NCBI RefSeq assembly: GCF_026247885.1
Contig: NZ_CP110921.1
Coordinates: forward strand, 2,475,001 to 2,539,000
Length of the DNA stretch: 64,000 nt
Reading direction: 5' to 3'
From: Methylococcus mesophilus
GTDB taxonomy: Bacteria; Pseudomonadota; Gammaproteobacteria; Methylococcales; Methylococcaceae
Positions 51,755 through 58,738 of this stretch are shown here, piece by piece. A program made the position numbers and the translations under genes. The notes below the pieces were generated by a model. The model saw nothing but the letters and a program-made list of their open reading frames with translations. It did no database searches and was not told where the DNA came from. How positions within the stretch are numbered: the first letter of the stretch is position 1; each line of letters begins with the position of its first letter.

Positions 51755-52323
51755 CACATCCTCGCCGCGATGGCCGCGCGGATCGCCGCGATTCCCTCGG
51801 CCGAAACGCCCGCCTTAGTCGCCGCCGCCGCTGCAGCTTGTTCAGCGCCAGCGCGTTCCTCTGCGCGAATTCTCGCCTCGACCTCGGTCTTCCATTTCTT
51901 CTGGCTTACGCTTGCCCGGCTTAAATCCGCAACCCCCCGCGCGGCCTTGGCCATGAGCTCCACCCGGGTTGCCGGGTCGTCCTCCGCGTCCGCCTCCTGC
52001 AGGTTCAGCAGCAGTTCGAACAGCTCCGACTGCACCATCGATATCACCGCCGCCGAGCGTAGATCGGCATCGTCCGGCGCGGCCTCCGCGATCATCCGGG
52101 CCGCTTGGGTGCTGGCCTTGACGGCTTCCAGCCGGCGTTTCAATTTTGCGCCGTGGCGATGGATGACGGAGATGCCCGGTTCCTCGTCGGTCAGAAACCA
52201 GCCCTGCTCGCGGATCCATTCGACGAGCACGGCGTAGTCTTTGAAGTTCCGGGCGACGATCTGCCGATCCAGTTCGGCGCGAGCCTCCGGGCTCAATTCG
52301 TCCAGGCGGGCGGGCCTAGGCAT
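51754..52323 (-). CDS. Small terminase-type protein, Mu gp27-like (DUF3486)
   Basis: 189 residues with the DUF3486 pattern: MPRPARLDELSPEARAELDR, a helix-turn-helix-like stretch, RHGAKLKRRLEAVKASTQAA, and an Ala-rich C-terminal helix. In Mu, gp27 lies directly before terminase gp28, which is also the case here. Probably the DNA-recognition partner of the terminase. Confidence 0.9.
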   Translation of the reverse strand: MPRPARLDELSPEARAELDRQIVARNFKDYAVLVEWIREQGWFLTDEEPGISVIHRHGAKLKRRLEAVKASTQAARMIAEAAPDDADLRSAAVISMVQSELFELLLNLQEADAEDDPATRVELMAKAARGVADLSRASVSQKKWKTEVEARIRAEERAGAEQAAAAAATKAGVSAEGIAAIRAAIAARM

Positions 52324-52326
52324 GGC

Positions 52327-52638
52327 TCACCAATACTTCACAGGCCGGGCAATGCCTGGCTCGCAGTCGATGGTGTACTCGGCGATGTCGACCCCGTGGC
52401 GTGTCAATTCGGCGCGCCATGGCCCGGACGGGGAACGGGTAATCCTTACCAGGTCGCGCCCTTCGAGATAGCCCAGTTCGCGGCGGGTCTCGATAGCCGT
52501 CGCATCCGAATAGACGGTTTGCATCACGCTGAGCAACACGGATTCATGGCATGCGACCGGGCGGCCGTTGTTGAGCGTCAGCAAAATGCTCCAGCGAATG
52601 AATTCGCGGCGAGCTTTTTCCATGTCAGGGTTGCTCAT
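52327..52638 (-). CDS. Mu gp26-like protein (winged-helix type)
   Basis: 103 residues. The region WSILLTLNNGRPVACHESVLLSVMQ followed by LGYLEGRDLVRI and LTRHGVDIAEYT looks like a winged-helix domain, as in Mu gp26-type proteins. Position directly before gp27 agrees. Overlaps the upstream gene by 14 bp. Confidence 0.78.
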   Translation of the reverse strand: MSNPDMEKARREFIRWSILLTLNNGRPVACHESVLLSVMQTVYSDATAIETRRELGYLEGRDLVRITRSPSGPWRAELTRHGVDIAEYTIDCEPGIARPVKYW

Positions 52639-53017
52639 GCATTTGTGTCCTCAGCTGCAGGTTTTCGATTTTCAGCGCCACTCGGTCGATCTTCATTTCG
52701 ATCGTCGACTGCCCTCGGACGTAGTCCTCGTGCCGCACATATTTTTCAGGCAGGTCAGCTTTGAGCTGTAGCAGTTCGCGTTCAACGTTTCGCCACTGCT
52801 CGGTATCCCGATTGGCTGCCTGTTCCAATGCCGCGAACTTCTGATCCCAGTGCCGGCGCGTCTCTTCCCTGGCTTTTTCCTGGGCCTTGAATCGTTCATC
52901 CTGGCGTTTTTCATAGAGCCCGGCGACGATCTTGCCGGCGGTAAACGCCGCGCCGAAAATGCTACCCAGCAGTCCGACGGCCATCGTCAGCAGCGCCCAG
53001 ATATCGATCGAGATCAT
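52625..53017 (-). CDS. Mu gp25-like membrane/coiled-coil protein
   Basis: 130 residues: an N-terminal transmembrane helix (IWALLTMAVGLLGSIFGAAFTAG) and then a long charged coiled coil (EKRQDERFKAQEKAREETRRHWDQ...). Mu-like phages have a similar small protein (gp25 type) here. Function unknown. ATG overlaps the upstream stop (ATGA). Confidence 0.7.
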   Translation of the reverse strand: MISIDIWALLTMAVGLLGSIFGAAFTAGKIVAGLYEKRQDERFKAQEKAREETRRHWDQKFAALEQAANRDTEQWRNVERELLQLKADLPEKYVRHEDYVRGQSTIEMKIDRVALKIENLQLRTQMHEQP

Positions 53018-53268
53018 CGCCGCGCCTCCGCTGCCAGATAGCGCTCGTGCTCAACCTGGCAGTCCATACAGCGAATCGCCGTCGGATAGGCATCGAGCTG
53101 ACCCTGTGGAATCGGCTCCTCGCAGTCATAGCAAATGATCGTCGGCGCACCGTCTTCGCCGGCGACCACGATCTGCGGCATGTCCGGCTTCATCATGTCC
53201 AGCGCAGCGCGCCGGTTCAGATCGAGCTCTTGCTCGATGCGCTCTTCCGCAATGTCAGCGGCGTCCAT
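53014..53268 (-). CDS. TraR/DksA-type C4 zinc-finger protein
   Basis: 84 residues. Four cysteines in the TraR pattern: CYDC ... CMDC separated by 18 residues, with an N-terminal acidic helix. Small phage/plasmid TraR proteins bind RNA polymerase in the secondary channel and mimic DksA plus ppGpp. It lies at the junction of lysis and morphogenesis genes, where Mu-like phages usually encode it. Confidence 0.88.
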   Translation of the reverse strand: MDAADIAEERIEQELDLNRRAALDMMKPDMPQIVVAGEDGAPTIICYDCEEPIPQGQLDAYPTAIRCMDCQVEHERYLAAEARR

Positions 53269-53455
53269 GAGTGCTCCTATCGGGTCCGCGGTACTGCCAA
53301 AATGCCCCGAACCGCGTGTGCATGTAGGGGAAGAACCGTTGCCGTTCGACCCATTCCAGCCATACCCAATGGCCGATGTCCGTTTGTACGGGATACCAGG
53401 CGAACCAGGATCGCCACGGCTGCGGCTGGGGTGGTGGGCAGGTGCGCCATTTCAT
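53255..53455 (-). CDS. Small Trp-rich prophage protein
   Basis: 66 residues, aromatic and proline-rich (PWRSWFAWYPVQTDIGHWVWLEWVERQ). ATG 53455 overlaps the Rz-like stop (ATGA), and it overlaps the TraR-like gene by 14 bp. Similar short W-rich ORFs are seen in phage lysis/tail regions. Function unknown. Confidence 0.65.
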   Translation of the reverse strand: MKWRTCPPPQPQPWRSWFAWYPVQTDIGHWVWLEWVERQRFFPYMHTRFGAFWQYRGPDRSTHGRR

Positions 53456-53970
53456 TCGTCGGGAGACTGGCTGTGCCAATCGATCAGCGCGTTGAGCTGG
53501 GCGGTGCAGGCCCGGTATCGGCCGGCGGCGGTGGCGATCCAGCCGGCAACGTCGCGGTCAGAGGCGGCAGCGGATCGGGGCGGATCAACAATTCCGCCGG
53601 CGGTTTCGGGCAGGCCAGCACCGTCACCGGCGGCAACGAGGGCGCCGTTGAGCAGGCGCACAGCATCAGGGCCGAGACAACGCTGGCCGGACGTAACATC
53701 GGGAACATGGCGGATCACCTCGACAGTGCGAACCGTGACGCGGGATTTGGTGCGGGCCAGGTCGCCCGCCAGGCGGTTGCCGCGCTCGTGGGCGGCCTCC
53801 AGCTCGTTGCGCAGCGCCGCTTCGGCTTGGAAATTCCGCAAGGCGATTTGCCGTTCCAACTCGGCCAGTGCCGCGGTGCCCTGAGCGTCGGCGTAGCGAT
53901 AGCCGCCGGCAGCGCCAGCCAGCCCTCCGAGCAAAAACGCTGCGATCGGCAGCAGCAGACTAATCGGCAT
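53452..53970 (-). CDS. Rz-like inner-membrane spanin
   Basis: 172 residues: an N-terminal transmembrane anchor (ISLLLPIAAFLLGGLAGAAGG) and then a periplasmic coiled coil (ALAELERQIALRNFQAEAALRNELEAAHERGNRL), with a C-terminal domain containing CTAQLNALIDW. i-spanins connect inner and outer membrane in the last step of lysis. ATG 53970 is chosen because the membrane anchor begins there; it overlaps the transglycosylase gene by 11 bp. The Rz1-like partner is embedded in a different frame. Confidence 0.82.
   Translation of the reverse strand: MPISLLLPIAAFLLGGLAGAAGGYRYADAQGTAALAELERQIALRNFQAEAALRNELEAAHERGNRLAGDLARTKSRVTVRTVEVIRHVPDVTSGQRCLGPDAVRLLNGALVAAGDGAGLPETAGGIVDPPRSAAASDRDVAGWIATAAGRYRACTAQLNALIDWHSQSPDE
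53484..53708 (-). CDS. Rz1-like outer-membrane lipoprotein spanin, nested in the Rz gene
   Basis: 74 residues with a lipoprotein signal (ASVVSALMLCACSTAPSLPP; Cys in the lipobox LMLCAC) and a short proline-rich mature part (PPAELLIRPDPLPPLT...PPPPADTGPAPP), the usual o-spanin composition. It lies wholly inside the Rz-like gene in another frame, the classic embedded Rz/Rz1 arrangement. Confidence 0.8.
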   Translation of the reverse strand: MFPMLRPASVVSALMLCACSTAPSLPPVTVLACPKPPAELLIRPDPLPPLTATLPAGSPPPPADTGPAPPSSTR

Positions 53971-54616
53971 CGCAAACCCCGATGCCCCAGCCCGCAGCCT
54001 GGTATAGCGGCTCCCACCGGCGCAGTATGGCCCGTGGGTAGCCGCGGTTCTCGGTGAACGCCCAGTCCGCTCGGCCGGCATTGAAGCGTTCGACCTCGCC
54101 AAACCAACTCAGCTCATCGGCTCCCTTTGCCGACGCCAAACGTTTGTCGCGGTTGAGCCAGCCGAGTCCTCCGTTATAGGCGGACAGCGCCATGGCCATG
54201 CGTTCGCAGGCATTGGCGGCGTCTATTCTGTCGAACAGGTGCAGGTCGTAGGTCACCAGGGCACGGATGGCCCAGGCCGGCGCCATCCGATCGCAGCCCA
54301 TATCCCCTAGGGAGGGGTAGGCGCCGCAAATCCATTTCGCCGTATCCGGGGTGAACTGAGCCAGGCCCGCGGCGTATTTTGACTGCGCCGTGGCGCGCCA
54401 GGCGCTCTCCTGGTGAATCTGCCCGGCTAAGGTCGCCACCGGGGCCTCCAGGCCCCAGATCAGCCGGGCATTGCGGGTCAGATCACCTCGGTAGCGCGCC
54501 GCGGCGTGCGGTATCGCATCCGCCGCCTGTACCGGCTCCGGAATGCAGCCTACCAGGGCCAGCACCAGCAGCAGATTGAACACGCAGGCTGTGCGGAACT
54601 CGCAGCGCCAGCGCAT
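53960..54616 (-). CDS. Lytic transglycosylase (SLT domain) phage endolysin
   Basis: 218 residues. Exported: N-terminal hydrophobic stretch with a possible lipobox (FNLLLVLALVGCIPEP). The SLT domain has the catalytic Glu in LAGQIHQESAWRATAQSKYAAGLAQFTPDTA and the YNGGLGWLNRDK motif. It cleaves peptidoglycan during lysis. ATG 54616 lies 2 bp after the holin stop. The frame to 54712 is a shadow of the holin gene. Confidence 0.88.
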   Translation of the reverse strand: MRWRCEFRTACVFNLLLVLALVGCIPEPVQAADAIPHAAARYRGDLTRNARLIWGLEAPVATLAGQIHQESAWRATAQSKYAAGLAQFTPDTAKWICGAYPSLGDMGCDRMAPAWAIRALVTYDLHLFDRIDAANACERMAMALSAYNGGLGWLNRDKRLASAKGADELSWFGEVERFNAGRADWAFTENRGYPRAILRRWEPLYQAAGWGIGVCDAD

Positions 54617-54618
54617 CG

Positions 54619-54984
54619 TCAGGCACCCAGGCCGATGGCCAGCATCGCACAGCCGACGATGATCGCTCGGCGTAGTTGAGCGGCGGCAAAAAGCAGATCG
54701 AACGCACTCCACGTCAGCGGGATGGACGAAACGAGTACGCCATCGGTTCCGGGCGGATCGGCAGGCTTAACCTTGTCCGCCTCGGGTTCCGGCTCGTCGA
54801 CGACGATGAACGTATCGGGCCGGCTGTACGGGAACAGCTCCCGATCGATCCAGTAACCGGCCACGGCGGCAATGGTCACCAGAGAGACCTTGTACAGGGA
54901 CACTTCGAGTTGCTGAGGCGCCAGGTAGGCAATAGCTAAGAGCAGCAGAATGGACACAGCCAGTGTCCAGAACATGCGAAACAT
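54619..54984 (-). CDS. Putative phage holin
   Basis: 121 residues with three hydrophobic helices (FWTLAVSILLLLAIAYLAP; VSLVTIAAVAGYWI; LRRAIIVGCAMLAIGLGA) and a central acidic linker, and the motif YKVSLVTIAAVAGYWIDRELFPY typical of the putative-holin family of Mu-like prophages. It would permeabilise the inner membrane to time lysis. ATG 54984 with GGAG upstream is preferred to a TTG at 55014. Followed by the transglycosylase and spanins. Confidence 0.8.
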   Translation of the reverse strand: MFRMFWTLAVSILLLLAIAYLAPQQLEVSLYKVSLVTIAAVAGYWIDRELFPYSRPDTFIVVDEPEPEADKVKPADPPGTDGVLVSSIPLTWSAFDLLFAAAQLRRAIIVGCAMLAIGLGA

Positions 54985-55044
54985 GGTTGGAGTACTCCGG
55001 GTTGTCGACTTCAACCGCAGAGTAAAGGAGCGCCGGCAATCGGC

Positions 55045-55458
55045 TCAGGCGGAAACGTTTCCGCCGCAGGATTCGAACAGATCGATGTTGGGGGAGAATT
55101 CCTCGGCCTCACCGAGGATGTTGCGGATCTGGCGCTCGCTGAGATGATGCCGCAGCGCCAGGGCGGCCTGGCTGTAACCCTGTGCGCGCTCGGTGCGGAT
55201 CAGCACATTGCGGCACAGCGTCATGTACCGGTCGGCCTTCGCGATTTCTGGCCGGTCGCCACCCAAATACTCGGCGATGGCGCGCGCCGCGTCAATGCCG
55301 ACCACCTCCACCAGCGGATGATCGGATTCCAGTTTATCGGCCATCGGCACATACAGCCGCGTACCGCCCCAGCGCTCCGCAATCGCCAGCGCCGCCGGGA
55401 AACCGGCGATGCGGGCGATGTCGGAGAGGACGCCGGGGAGGTCGATGGGTGGGGTCAT
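55045..55458 (-). CDS. Mor-type transcription activator
   Basis: 137 residues. The Mor/C family pattern is visible: GVLSDIARIAGFPAALAIAERWGGTRLYVP, DAARAIAEYLGG, and a C-terminal helix-turn-helix (YSQAALALRHHLSERQIRNIL). Mor switches Mu-like phages from early to middle transcription, consistent with its position between GemA and the lysis genes. ATG overlaps the gemA stop (ATGA). Confidence 0.9.
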   Translation of the reverse strand: MTPPIDLPGVLSDIARIAGFPAALAIAERWGGTRLYVPMADKLESDHPLVEVVGIDAARAIAEYLGGDRPEIAKADRYMTLCRNVLIRTERAQGYSQAALALRHHLSERQIRNILGEAEEFSPNIDLFESCGGNVSA

Positions 55459-56072
55459 GCCGCCTGCATGCCTCCGTCCTTACGGCGCCAAACCAGCTCC
55501 GGATTTGCATCGCAAACGCCGCAGCAGACGCCGGGATATTGCCGGGTTAACCTCAAACTCATGGCGGTACGGACGCCGCACGCCGGGCAATACAGCTCCC
55601 CACCCAGTAGGTATCGGGCGCGCCATTGCTTCGCCCGCTCAATCGCCCGCTCGAGCTGGTCGTAGTCCAGCAGCTGCAGGGCTGCGGTCACGTTCGGGCT
55701 GCGGCTGTTCGAGGCCCATGACGCCAGCGCGGACTCGTTGGGATCACGCACCACGCCCAGCGCATGCAGGTCCAGCCACAGCGCCCGGAGTTTGCTGACC
55801 ATGGCAGACTGGTCCACGGGCCGGCTTGTTGCCCCTCTCCCTTTGGGAGAGGGGTTGGGGTGAGGGCGCGTCTTGTGCTGAACCTTGAACCCCTTGGACT
55901 TCATCGCCTCCAGGGCTTTTTCCAGCTCCGGCACGGTCATGGCCGTTGTCGACATTTTCCCGGTGGCCGACTTCAGCAGTAGACGGTAAACGTCGTCGCC
56001 CAGTTTCAAATCCCGCTTGCCGACGTGGATCAACTTGATCAGGCGTTGTTTCTCGTGGTCATGATTATTCAT
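55455..56072 (-). CDS. gemA: Regulatory protein GemA (Mu gp16-like, DUF1018) with an in-frame palindromic insert
   Basis: 205 residues. The GemA domain spans both sides of an insertion: KQRLIKLIHVGKRDLKLGDDVYRLLL and MTVPELEKALEAMKSKGFKV before it; MVSKLRALWLDLHALGVVRDPNESALASWA after it. Between them are ~20 residues (PHPNPSPKGRGA...) encoded by a palindromic repeat at 55832-55870. The C-terminus carries a CPAC...CGVC zinc-ribbon-like pair. GemA modulates host gene expression and supercoiling in Mu. ATG 56072 has AAGGA upstream. Confidence 0.88.
   Translation of the reverse strand: MNNHDHEKQRLIKLIHVGKRDLKLGDDVYRLLLKSATGKMSTTAMTVPELEKALEAMKSKGFKVQHKTRPHPNPSPKGRGATSRPVDQSAMVSKLRALWLDLHALGVVRDPNESALASWASNSRSPNVTAALQLLDYDQLERAIERAKQWRARYLLGGELYCPACGVRTAMSLRLTRQYPGVCCGVCDANPELVWRRKDGGMQAA
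55832..55870. repeat. Palindromic repeat inserted in frame in gemA
   Basis: 10-bp perfect stem (55832-55841 with 55845-55854, CCCCTCTCCC/GGGAGAGGGG) with a TTT loop followed by TTGGGGTGAGGGCGCG. This sequence type is a common dispersed palindrome in proteobacterial genomes and translates as PHPNPSPKGRG in this frame. Confidence 0.75.
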
Positions 56073-56328
56073 AAGAATCCTTGGTTTGCCTTGGAACACA
56101 GCGCCAGACTTAACAATACAATGCAGTGGCTAACCGAGCGCGGCCGGACAATGCCTCCCCACGCTATGCTTCGCCCCGCCCCGTTACTGGCTAGCTCATC
56201 AGGCCCAGGTCGCCAGCCTGGACGACCACCCTTTCGGGTGGTTTCACCTTGCATCGCTTTACCTTGCCGAGCCGGACAATACGCGGCACAGGATTTCAAT
56301 ACCTTGCAAAAGAGCTCAAAGCGCGGCT
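56073..56328. other. Intergenic region with a hairpin in the early prophage operon
   Basis: 256 bp without a convincing gene. The sequence at 56227-56242 forms a 6-bp stem CCACCC/GGGTGG around a TTTC loop, followed by TTT on the plus strand. It is the largest gap within the prophage in the window and may carry a middle promoter or partial terminator for the minus strand. Confidence 0.35.
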
Positions 56329-56904
56329 TTATTTCTTCTCCTTCGTCTCCTGCCACTTGGTCACGACAAATCGTCCGAACGGCCCCTTACGGGCCGGCCG
56401 GAAATCGCCGAGTCCGATCTTCTTACCGGCATCGTCCACCAGGAGCCGGACGAACTGAGGCGAGAAAATATCGGTATCCACCGACAGGGTGAAACTCACG
56501 TGCCACTGGTCCAGCCGCGGTCTGTGACACATCACCCGGCCACCGGTCGAGGGAATGACTACAGATCGGGAGTCCACCTCGAACTCCTTGGTGCCTAGCG
56601 GGAGGGCGATTTCTTCAACTGCTAGGCCAGCCGGAACCAACGAGGTTTTGGTGGTCGTCACCTTGCTTTTGCCCACCTTGTGGAAGGTTCCCGCTGCGAT
56701 CAGCGCCGCGAAAAGGTTTGGGCCTGGAATATAGAGTCCGCCCTTGTCATCGCGGTAAACCTTGGGATCGGCCTGCTCCCGCGGCGTGCCCTTGGTGCCA
56801 ATAGATACGGCAGAGGTGCCAGAAGAGACCTTGCGCTCGGCCTCCTCGGTGAATCGGTTCATGAGCAGCGGTGTGGTTCCGGTGATCGTGGCTTGGATCA
56901 GCAT
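56329..56904 (-). CDS. Hypothetical prophage early protein
   Basis: 191 residues, a compact mixed domain beginning MLIQATITGTTPLLMNRFTEEAE, with VPSTGGRVMCHRPRLDQW-like and DIFSPQFVRLLVDDAGKKIGLGDFRPARKGPFGRF segments. I have seen this type of protein in Mu-like early regions, but its function is unknown to me. A good AGGAG site precedes ATG 56904. It follows the DUF3164 gene by 18 bp. Confidence 0.7.
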   Translation of the reverse strand: MLIQATITGTTPLLMNRFTEEAERKVSSGTSAVSIGTKGTPREQADPKVYRDDKGGLYIPGPNLFAALIAAGTFHKVGKSKVTTTKTSLVPAGLAVEEIALPLGTKEFEVDSRSVVIPSTGGRVMCHRPRLDQWHVSFTLSVDTDIFSPQFVRLLVDDAGKKIGLGDFRPARKGPFGRFVVTKWQETKEKK

Positions 56905-56922
56905 TCTGTTTCTCCTGTTGAT

Positions 56923-57543
56923 TTATGCGCCGGCAATGTCCAGGCTGATCGCCTGGTACTGATCGGTGTCGCCGACGCGCTCGTAGACGCGGAAATAGGG
57001 CTTGCTGCCGGCCACTTGGACGCTGTCAGCGATGGCCTGCATCGCCCGCTGCCAGCGCTCGTCGCGGATGTCCAGACGCTTGAGGCCGAGCACCCGGCCG
57101 GTGTTGATCTTGCCCTCCTTGTTCACCTGGAAGGCATCGTTGATCAAGGCCTTGATCTCGTCCCGGCTGCCTTCGGTCCAGGCCTGTATGCATTCGTCGA
57201 TCAACGCCTTGGCGGCTTGCAGGCGTTCGTCGAACACCAAGTGTTCCTGAATCTGTCGAATGACCTTGTAGCGTCCGTCGAACGACATGAGGGTGACGTT
57301 GCCCTTCTTGCCGCCGAGCTTGACGCCGTACTGTTCGGCGCTCAGTTCGACGAAGGCGCCGATGTCGGCGAAGGCTTTGGACTTGAATCGCGCCAGGGCC
57401 TCGGACATTTCCTTAGCGGCAGCGGTCAAGGCGGTCACCAATGCTTCACGCTCCTTGTCGATGGGTTTGATCAGGTTTTCCGGGATCAGCCGGCCTTCGG
57501 CGTCGCGCCAAAAGCCGCCGTGGATTTGCTCTGCAGTAGCCAT
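56923..57543 (-). CDS. DUF3164 family prophage protein
   Basis: 206 residues matching DUF3164: GGFWRDAEGRLIPENLIKPIDKERE, KSKAFADIGAFVELSAEQYGVKLGGKKGNVTLMSFDGRYKV, LIDECIQAWTEGSRDEIKALINDAFQVNKEGKINTGRVLGL, and RVYERVGDTDQYQAISLDIA. It is a conserved early gene of Mu-like phages without proven function. A strong TAGGAGGT site precedes ATG 57543. Confidence 0.88.
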   Translation of the reverse strand: MATAEQIHGGFWRDAEGRLIPENLIKPIDKEREALVTALTAAAKEMSEALARFKSKAFADIGAFVELSAEQYGVKLGGKKGNVTLMSFDGRYKVIRQIQEHLVFDERLQAAKALIDECIQAWTEGSRDEIKALINDAFQVNKEGKINTGRVLGLKRLDIRDERWQRAMQAIADSVQVAGSKPYFRVYERVGDTDQYQAISLDIAGA

Positions 57544-57553
57544 GTCGTACCTC

Positions 57554-57715
57554 CTAAATACCCAGGTTGATGTCATCGGTGGCCGGGTGCCTCGCCTGTG
57601 CTTTCCGCTCGGCCCGGCCAACCAGGTTGATGTCCAGCACCGCACCGAGAAACAGCCCGGTACCGAGTCCAAACAGGAAGATCATCGCCATGCCGGCGAA
57701 TACGATGGTTTTCAT
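57554..57715 (-). CDS. 53-residue membrane protein
   Basis: Begins MKTIVFAGMAMIFLFGLGTG and continues LFLGAVLDINLVGRAERKAQ, ending ATDDINLGI. One transmembrane helix and a short basic tail. The ATG at 57715 overlaps the upstream stop (ATGA) and the TAG stop sits just before the ribosome site of the DUF3164 gene, so it fits the tight early operon exactly. Function unknown; small inner-membrane proteins are frequent in phage early regions. Confidence 0.7.
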   Translation of the reverse strand: MKTIVFAGMAMIFLFGLGTGLFLGAVLDINLVGRAERKAQARHPATDDINLGI

Positions 57716-58002
57716 TCGGACAGTTCCCCTGTTGCTTGGTCGATGGTGTTGCGCAGCAGAGCGATGATGTGGTCCAGTTCAAATGCGTCTGATGGATGAG
57801 GGTCCTCCAGGTAGGCGTACACAGTGCGTAGAGCGCCCAGCATCTGCGGTACTGCCGCGATCAACGTCGCGTTTGCCTGGTTTTCGCAGATAGCCACGAC
57901 ATCATTCCCCGCCCAAACCGCCTGGATCAGGCGCCCTTTATTAAGACTTGTTTCAATTTTGCCGGTGCAGACTGACCACGGCACTGACGTGTGTAGATTC
58001 AT
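57712..58002 (-). CDS. Hypothetical prophage early protein
   Basis: 96 residues. The stretch CENQANATLIAAVPQMLGALRTVYAYLED is typical of a small phage protein family (ANAxLIAAAPxLLxAL). Function unknown. ATGA overlap on both sides. Confidence 0.75.
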   Translation of the reverse strand: MNLHTSVPWSVCTGKIETSLNKGRLIQAVWAGNDVVAICENQANATLIAAVPQMLGALRTVYAYLEDPHPSDAFELDHIIALLRNTIDQATGELSE

Positions 58003-58517
58003 TTCAATGCTCCTTTCAGATTGCTCAAATGCCCGGCCACGTCCGCCATGCCCTGGCGTTTCGCGGCGGAGCCGCTCCCACCGTTGCGCCGCCGCTCTTC
58101 CGTGAGCACTTCCGATCGGGCTTCCGCTTTACTCGCCTTGCCGACCAGGATTTCCAGCAGATAGCCGTGCGATTTCAACGGCCGGGTAAAGGGCTTGGCG
58201 CGGTCGCGGTCGAGAATTTCCTGCAGCGCCGCCGGCCAGACCTCCGCCGGTACCGCCCAGATCCGCCCGTCCCGGGTAATCTGTCCGGACTGGATCAACG
58301 GCAGCAGCTCGCCGAGCAGGCTGGCCAGTCGATCCAGCGTGAGCTGGCGCTGAGCTGGACGGAACAGGGTGATGTACTGGATCAGCAGCTTCCCCATCGG
58401 CGCCGGCAGCTGCAGCGCGATCTGCACCGCCTCCCGCGCGCCGTCGTGGGCCACCACCACGTCCAGGCTCATCAATGCGCCACAGCTGGGGCAGGCCAAT
58501 TTCAAGCGCGCCCCCAT
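57999..58517 (-). CDS. Hypothetical prophage early protein with a CxxC motif
   Basis: 172 residues. An N-terminal zinc-ribbon-like CPSCGALMSLDVVV, then a helical region (LLIQYITLFRPAQRQLTLDRLASLLGELLPLI, AEVWPAALQEILDR) and a basic tail (TEERRRNGGSGSAAKRQG). Not recognised. Overlaps its neighbours, so co-expressed with MuB. Confidence 0.68.
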   Translation of the reverse strand: MGARLKLACPSCGALMSLDVVVAHDGAREAVQIALQLPAPMGKLLIQYITLFRPAQRQLTLDRLASLLGELLPLIQSGQITRDGRIWAVPAEVWPAALQEILDRDRAKPFTRPLKSHGYLLEILVGKASKAEARSEVLTEERRRNGGSGSAAKRQGMADVAGHLSNLKGALK

Positions 58518-58738
58518 GCCAGCCTGCGCGCCTGGCGTTGCTTGGCTTGGGCAGCGGCCACGGTATTGACCGGCCGCTTTGCCTCGCGCATTTCCTTCTC
58601 CGCGGTTTCCGCGAGCTGCTCGGCACGGAACCAGGTGCCTACGATGAGGATTTCCCTAACCTGGTCGCCGACCTTGATGACGGACTTCCAGCCATACTGG
58701 CCCAGGCGTGGATAGTGATAGATGCGGATCATGGTCAT
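58502..58738 (-). CDS. Small prophage early protein
   Basis: 78 residues (MTMIRIYHYPRLGQYGWKSVIKVGDQVREILIVG then a basic helix). ATG 58738 overlaps the MuB stop (ATGA). Function unknown. The frame to 59059 is a shadow of MuB. Confidence 0.65.
   Translation of the reverse strand: MTMIRIYHYPRLGQYGWKSVIKVGDQVREILIVGTWFRAEQLAETAEKEMREAKRPVNTVAAAQAKQRQARRLAWGRA

Noticed and set aside
56069-56356. A 95-codon minus-strand ORF between gemA and the next early gene
   Set aside because: Composition is unlike neighbouring prophage proteins, there is no ribosome site, and it runs through a hairpin; treated as intergenic.
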